Of a DNA stretch of 19,604 bases, positions 16,235 through 19,604 are shown piece after piece (within the stretch, counting starts at the first letter, position 1; every line of letters begins with the position of its first letter). The DNA lies in NCBI GenBank assembly GCA_964587165.1, contig CAZPKH010000036.1, positions 1 through 19,604 of the forward strand. The letters are read 5' to 3'. The notes under the pieces are model-generated. The model made no database searches, was not told the origin of the DNA, and worked only from the letters and a program-made list of their open reading frames with translations. Origin of the DNA: CAZPKH01 sp964587165. GTDB lineage: Bacteria; Bacteroidota; Bacteroidia; Bacteroidales; Muribaculaceae. The position numbers and the translations under genes were made by a program.

Positions 16235-16807
16235 ATGAATAAGATTGAACCCGGAAAATATGTAGAGATGCTCTATAAGCTCTCTGTCAACACCCCCGGC
16301 TCCGATGAGGAGCTTATCTACGAATCCGACCCCCAGCAGCCCGAGCGGCTGGTATTCGGTGTGACACGCGGACTCCTTCCCGCACTTGAGAAAGCGCTCC
16401 CCGGCCTTGAGGAGGGTAGCACCTTCGACATCACCGCCACCCCCGACGAGGCTTTCGGCCCTTACGACCCCGAGCAGGTGGCCACACTCGACCGCGACGT
16501 CTTTCTGATCGACGGCAAGTTTGATGAAGAGCATATCGTGCCGGGTGCCGAGGTGCCCATGATGACAGCCGACGGCTATCGTATCGACGGCAAAGTGCTC
16601 GAGGTGACTCCCACACATGTGAAAGTCGACTTCAACCACCCCCTCGCCGGCAAAGACGTACGCTTCGTGGGTACCGTCACCACCGTGCGCGACGCTACTC
16701 CCGAGGAGCTTCACCCCGCCGAAGGGTGCGGATGCGGATGCTCGGGCGGTTGCTCCTCTGAGGGCGACTCCTGCGGCTGCTCCGACGGCTGCGGCTGCAA
16801 AGAGTAA
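16235..16807 (+). CDS. slyD: SlyD-type FKBP peptidyl-prolyl isomerase with cysteine-rich metal-binding tail
   Basis: SlyD is a cytosolic prolyl isomerase and chaperone that also binds nickel and other metals. The split FKBP domain is visible: ITATPDEAFGPYDPEQV (66-82) at its entry to the insert-in-flap chaperone domain (~72-125), then VDFNHPLAGKDVRFVGTV (131-148). The C-terminal tail (164-190) carries eight cysteines (165, 167, 169, 173, 180, 182, 186, 188) spaced by Gly and Ser, and no histidine, whereas the E. coli tail mixes His and Cys. It is 190 residues, close to the usual size. It follows the BI-1 family gene by 23 nt and ends the transcript at a hairpin. Confidence in family is high; the role in hydrogenase maturation known from E. 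coli is not implied here. Confidence 0.93.
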   Translation: MNKIEPGKYVEMLYKLSVNTPGSDEELIYESDPQQPERLVFGVTRGLLPALEKALPGLEEGSTFDITATPDEAFGPYDPEQVATLDRDVFLIDGKFDEEHIVPGAEVPMMTADGYRIDGKVLEVTPTHVKVDFNHPLAGKDVRFVGTVTTVRDATPEELHPAEGCGCGCSGGCSSEGDSCGCSDGCGCKE

Positions 16808-16834
16808 TCAATAATACATTTCACACAATACCCC

Positions 16835-16873
16835 GCGCTCCGAGCACAAAAGCTCGGGGCGCGCTGTCGTTTA
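16835..16873 (+). terminator. Probable terminator after slyD
   Basis: GCGCTCCGAGC (16835-16845) pairs with GCTCGGGGCGC (16852-16862), an 11-bp stem with one wobble and a 6-nt loop. The following tail (gctgtcgttt) has only a weak T-run, so termination may be partial. Confidence 0.6.
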
Positions 16874-16909
16874 ACGCAACAATATACTGATCGCAAGATT
16901 CTGAGAGCG

Positions 16910-16997
16910 AAAATCACGGATGGTCACGATTGTCACTAATCTACAGTAAGATAATGTCTGAGATAGCATAGTGAAAACCGTGATTATCCGTGATTTT
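16910..16997. repeat. Long imperfect inverted repeat in a 415-bp intergenic region
   Basis: Two 27-nt arms (16910-16936 and 16971-16997) are reverse complements at 23 of 27 positions, and the outer 12 bases (AAAATCACGGAT / ATCCGTGATTTT) pair perfectly. The spacer is 34 nt. A third, partial direct copy (GAGTGAAAATCAGGGG, 17031-17046) resembles the left edge (GAGCGAAAATCACGGA, 16905-16920). No gene is visible in 16808-17222. The remainder holds the slyD terminator, a purine-rich stretch (17041-17077), and the promoter described separately. Confidence 0.8.
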
Positions 16998-17124
16998 TAT
17001 TGCTGTATCGGCCTGAAGGATCGTATTTCAGAGTGAAAATCAGGGGGATTGAGAGAGGGAGAAAATGAAAAAACAAGGCTATTTCACAACTATATATATC
17101 TATTAATAAACATTAACTAAAAAT

Positions 17125-17156
17125 GGGGGGGGGTAGTGAAATTATGTTTACTTTTG
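17125..17156 (+). promoter_or_regulatory. Promoter region with a nine-G tract upstream of the outer-membrane protein operon
   Basis: TACTTTTG (17149-17156) matches the -7 box TAnnTTTG and lies 66 nt before the ATG at 17223. The DNA where the -33 element and spacer would lie contains an uninterrupted run of nine Gs (17125-17133), and no TTTG is present there. Short inverted words ATTTCAC (17081-17087) and GTGAAAT (17136-17142) flank an AT-rich stretch and the G-run. Confidence 0.55.
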
Positions 17157-17222
17157 CAAAGAAAAATTTACACACATTTTTTTCAGAAATTATTATTCAA
17201 TCTAATTTAAACGTCATTATCT

Positions 17223-17984
17223 ATGAAAAAATTCCTTGCATTAGCATTGGTTGCTATGTTCGCAGGTGCTCAGGCTGAAGCTCAGGAGTATCAGCTCAGC
17301 CAGGCTGAACCTACTTCCAACACCATCCGCGTCGGAAACCGTCCCGGCCAGGGATCCTTTGGTCTCTATATGGGTGTGACCTCCGACATGTTTAAGGATA
17401 TGTTTGAGAAAGGTACTACTTTCAAATCGCTTCCTCTGGTGAACCTCAAATATATGGTGACAGACCGCGTAGAGGCTCGCTTAGGTCTGCAGTTCTACAA
17501 AAAGAGCGAGACTGTCACAACTTCTGATGAGGAGTCGGACTTTAGAAGCGAATATGTCACTTCTACAAATCGCCTGTATCCCGGTGTGGCTTATCACTTC
17601 GCCAACAGCAACATCCTCGATGTGTATGCCGGCACCGAGCTCCTTATCGGTTGGCATCGCGACAAACTGCAAACCCTCGTTGACGGTGACTATGCAGGCG
17701 GCGCAGGCTCGATGAACTCGTTCCAGTTCGGTGGCGGCCTCTTCATCGGTCTTCAGGCGTTCATCGGCGATCTTCCCCTCGCATTAGGCGTAGAGTACGG
17801 TTTCCACGGCTATACCAACACCGGCCTCAAATACAAAATGGCTACTGCCGAGGATGATTACTACGTATCTGATGGTGCTTCTTTCGAGAAACTCGGTGAG
17901 ATTTCCGGCAAGGATATGGGTGCCCGCAAGACTCAGTTCGGACAGCAGGTTCGTTTCACAGTAAGCTACTACTTCAACCGTTGA
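17223..17984 (+). CDS. Small outer-membrane beta-barrel protein, function unknown
   Basis: The 253-residue protein starts with a clear signal peptide (KKFLALALVAMFAGAQ, cleavage AEA|QEY after residue 20). The mature part shows alternating amphipathic strands typical of an 8- to 10-stranded porin-like barrel: GSFGLYMGVTSDMF, LVNLKYMVTDRVEARLGLQFY, RLYPGVAYHF, LDVYAGTELLIGW, FQFGGGLFIGLQAFI, LALGVEYGFHGYT, and a final strand QQVRFTVSYYFNR with aromatic residues near the C-terminus. Codons favour GCT, GGT and CTC-type choices and the gene is less GC-rich than its neighbours, which could mean high expression. It is followed 27 nt later by a lipoprotein gene, likely in the same transcript, and is preceded by a promoter with a G-tract. 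Family membership beyond outer-membrane barrel is not certain. Confidence 0.82.
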   Translation: MKKFLALALVAMFAGAQAEAQEYQLSQAEPTSNTIRVGNRPGQGSFGLYMGVTSDMFKDMFEKGTTFKSLPLVNLKYMVTDRVEARLGLQFYKKSETVTTSDEESDFRSEYVTSTNRLYPGVAYHFANSNILDVYAGTELLIGWHRDKLQTLVDGDYAGGAGSMNSFQFGGGLFIGLQAFIGDLPLALGVEYGFHGYTNTGLKYKMATAEDDYYVSDGASFEKLGEISGKDMGARKTQFGQQVRFTVSYYFNR

Positions 17985-18011
17985 TAAATCTCTAAGCAAC
18001 TTCAATCAATA

Positions 18012-18431
18012 ATGAAAAATATCGTAAAATTCTTACTGGCGGCAGTATTGGTTTTTGCGATGCAGAGCTGTGGGTATAAGACTCACTACAGCACGCTGAA
18101 GCCTTACGAATCTCACCACTACAGCCAGATGACAGATCTGGAGCCTTGCGGTGAGACCACCATCGACATCGAGTATTCGTCATACCTCGGACTCTTCCAC
18201 AATATCCGGACTCTTAACGGCGAAAAATACACCGGACAGAATCCCACTTCGGTATCTATGCCTCACGGTATAGGCGGACTCCTCGGCAAAGGCACCTACA
18301 AGGTGCTCGAGCAGTATCCTGATGCCGTATACTTCCAGGTGATAAAGAAAGAGAAAGTGCGCGACCGTCTTTTCCTCGGCTCCTATGTCAAGGAGAAAGC
18401 CACAATCCGTGCTTATCGCTTCAAAAAATGA
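18012..18431 (+). CDS. Small lipoprotein, function unknown
   Basis: A 139-residue protein with a lipoprotein signal: KNIVKFLLAAVLVFA followed by the lipobox MQSC, with Cys20 as the acylation site. Residues after the cysteine (GYKTHY) are not acidic, so a periplasm-facing location is more likely than surface display. The mature part contains ETTIDIEYSSYLGLFHNIRTLNGE and a Lys-rich end (EKATIRAYRFKK), and looks like one small beta-rich domain. I do not recognise the family. The start follows the stop of the outer-membrane protein gene by 27 nt, which suggests they work together in the envelope. Its transcription terminator lies about 240 bp downstream, beyond an inserted repeat element. Confidence 0.78.
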   Translation: MKNIVKFLLAAVLVFAMQSCGYKTHYSTLKPYESHHYSQMTDLEPCGETTIDIEYSSYLGLFHNIRTLNGEKYTGQNPTSVSMPHGIGGLLGKGTYKVLEQYPDAVYFQVIKKEKVRDRLFLGSYVKEKATIRAYRFKK

Positions 18432-18482
18432 ATCGTTTCTGAGTAGGCATTTTGTGCCGCATAAAAAACGTTGATAGTGTAT

Positions 18483-18663
18483 GAGCCTGTCCTGCAATAT
18501 TTGTTAACGCTGAGACGAGGGTTGTTCCTCAAGTTCCGCATCTCTTGGGCGCTTTTGAAGTCGGCGCTCGGTCACAATGCCACAGCATTGCTCCCTCCCT
18601 CCCCCTCCAAAATCACTCCAAGATATGCGATCTCGGCATTAACCAATATTTTAGGACAGGCTC
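18483..18663. mobile_element. 181-bp MITE-like element with terminal inverted repeats
   Basis: The left end GAGCCTGTCCTGCAATATT (18483-18501) and right end AATATTTTAGGACAGGCTC (18645-18663) are reverse complements at 17 of 19 positions, with the outer 11 bases perfect. A central hairpin CAATGC-CACA-GCATTG (18575-18590) sits near the middle. There is no credible reading frame, so it cannot encode a transposase and would need one in trans. AAACGTTG occurs on both sides (18466-18473 and 18665-18672) but not at symmetrical distances, so a target duplication is unproven. It separates the 18012-18431 gene from its likely terminator. Confidence 0.7.
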
Positions 18664-18668
18664 TAAAC

Positions 18669-18718
18669 GTTGCAGGTTCGCCTGTGGAGGGTGGGCCTGC
18701 AACATTTTTGATTTTTTT
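18669..18718 (+). terminator. Rho-independent terminator
   Basis: GTTGCAGG (18669-18676) pairs with CCTGCAAC (18696-18703), with possible extra pairing inside the loop. It is followed by two T-runs (18705-18709 and 18712-18718). It probably ends the outer-membrane protein/lipoprotein transcript. Confidence 0.75.
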
Positions 18719-18735
18719 CGTTTCACTTTCCAGAT

Positions 18736-19604
18736 ATGACCTACCGTTTTAAATCTTTCCTGTCAGCAATTTTGCTATCCTCGTTAGCACTCCTCGGTTT
18801 TGCTTCCTGCGAGAGTGATGAGGATGATGCGCAGATAGCCGTCGATGTGACAGGCATAAAGAACAATGCAGAAGTCTATGCCGGTGAGATTCTCCAACTC
18901 AAGGTATTCGCTACTACAACCTCCTCTTCGCTTTCCGATCTCAAAATATCCCTCTATAATAAAGAGCAAGGTAGTTCGGTGATCGATCAGCGTGCTCTTG
19001 CCGGGCAGACATTCGACGAGTATATATACCTCACCGTGCCTTATCTTACGGAGGAGCGAGCTGAGCTGACGATAAATGTCGCGTTCACCGACAATACCGG
19101 CTACACCCGCGCCGTCGAGCGTCTGGTGTACGTGTTGCGTCGTGATGAGCCGATGGAGGAACGTTCGGGGGTAGTGCTTTACTGCAGCACCGACATGGAC
19201 TCAAAGCCTAACGGATATTGCTTCTCGGAGATGCGTCCTCTTATATGTTCGCTTGTCGACGATAGCCTCATAGACCTTTACATCCCCGATATAGCAGAGA
19301 TTGACCTACCCGATCCTACCAATCCTCCCACGATCATAAACCAGTGGAGCACCAAAACAGACCTGAACTTCGCCCGAAGCTCAAACTTCGACTTCTCGAA
19401 AGCTACGTCGCTGAATATCGCATCTGCATATCAGGCAAGCATCCGCGCTCCCAAGATCACCATGCTCCGAAGCGGCGACATTGTCCTCGTGGGTCGTGGA
19501 GCCGAGCCCTTAGGTGTGATACAGATTGTCGATATGATCAATGCCGGATCGCTAAGCGAAAGCCGATATATATTGAATCTTAAAGTTATTAAGTCGGCCA
19601 TGCC
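18736..19604 (+). CDS. Lipoprotein, probably surface-exposed, 3' end outside window
   Basis: The frame from ATG 18736 stays open to the window end (289 complete codons), so the gene is truncated only by the window. The signal is KSFLSAILLSSLALLG followed by the lipobox FASC, with Cys25 as the acylation site. The next residues, ESDEDD, are strongly acidic, like the lipoprotein export signal that sends Bacteroidota lipoproteins to the cell surface. The mature N-terminus (AQIAVDVTGIKNNAEVYAGEILQLKV) reads like an Ig-like beta-sandwich. Later parts contain SGVVLYCSTDMD and a run of short strands near 19441-19590 (RAPKITMLRSGDIVLVGRG). I do not recognise the family. It follows a terminator, so it begins a new transcript, but no clear -7 box is seen in the 18 bases between. 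Confidence 0.8.
   Translation, partial: MTYRFKSFLSAILLSSLALLGFASCESDEDDAQIAVDVTGIKNNAEVYAGEILQLKVFATTTSSSLSDLKISLYNKEQGSSVIDQRALAGQTFDEYIYLTVPYLTEERAELTINVAFTDNTGYTRAVERLVYVLRRDEPMEERSGVVLYCSTDMDSKPNGYCFSEMRPLICSLVDDSLIDLYIPDIAEIDLPDPTNPPTIINQWSTKTDLNFARSSNFDFSKATSLNIASAYQASIRAPKITMLRSGDIVLVGRGAEPLGVIQIVDMINAGSLSESRYILNLKVIKSAM

Noticed and set aside
18545..18739. Short plus-strand frames inside the MITE-like element
   Set aside because: They are shorter than 95 codons, cover the repeat ends and the terminator, and resemble no protein; the element is better explained as non-coding.

Overview
The window looks like chromosomal DNA from a member of the Bacteroidales, most likely a Muribaculaceae-like gut bacterium. 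The coding sequence is GC-rich and the intergenic DNA is AT-rich. Starts lack clear Shine-Dalgarno sequences. Several genes are preceded by the Bacteroidota primary-sigma -7 box (TAnnTTTG), in two clear cases 19 nt after a TTTG-type -33 element. The protein content also fits: a long urocanate hydratase, an Mrp ATPase without the CxxC motif, several lipoproteins and outer-membrane beta-barrels. The lineage call is inference from these traits.

Layout. Positions 1-584 hold the 3' end of rpoC, closed by a strong terminator. Positions 727-3667 carry hutU and ftcD (histidine/urocanate degradation), with their own promoter and terminator. Positions 3813-7684 carry a THUMP-domain rRNA methyltransferase with an unusual basic heptad-repeat tail, purD (purine synthesis) and an unknown polytopic membrane protein. 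A repeat-rich intergenic stretch (about 7740-7925) follows. A translationally coupled pair comes next (7955-10785): a lipoprotein and an outer-membrane beta-barrel protein. On the minus strand, ilvE and an HD-domain hydrolase form a two-gene operon (12365 to 10768). It is divergent from mrp-argS, from which it is separated by 124 bp, with promoter elements for both directions packed close together. Then come a Bax-inhibitor-1 family membrane protein and slyD (15504-16807), ended by a hairpin.

The last 2.8 kb (16808-19604) is the most accessory-looking part. It has a 415-bp intergenic region with a long imperfect inverted repeat and, just before a sigma -7 box, a run of nine Gs. Downstream are a small outer-membrane protein and a lipoprotein in one operon. 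Next is a 181-bp MITE-like element with 19-bp terminal inverted repeats, then a terminator, and finally a lipoprotein with an acidic surface-export-like signal that runs off the window end.

I see no rRNA, tRNA, CRISPR array, transposase or phage gene. Most of the window is housekeeping. The best candidates for something new are the G-tract promoter in front of an envelope operon, the short non-coding repeat elements, the coupled lipoprotein/beta-barrel pair and the methyltransferase tail.
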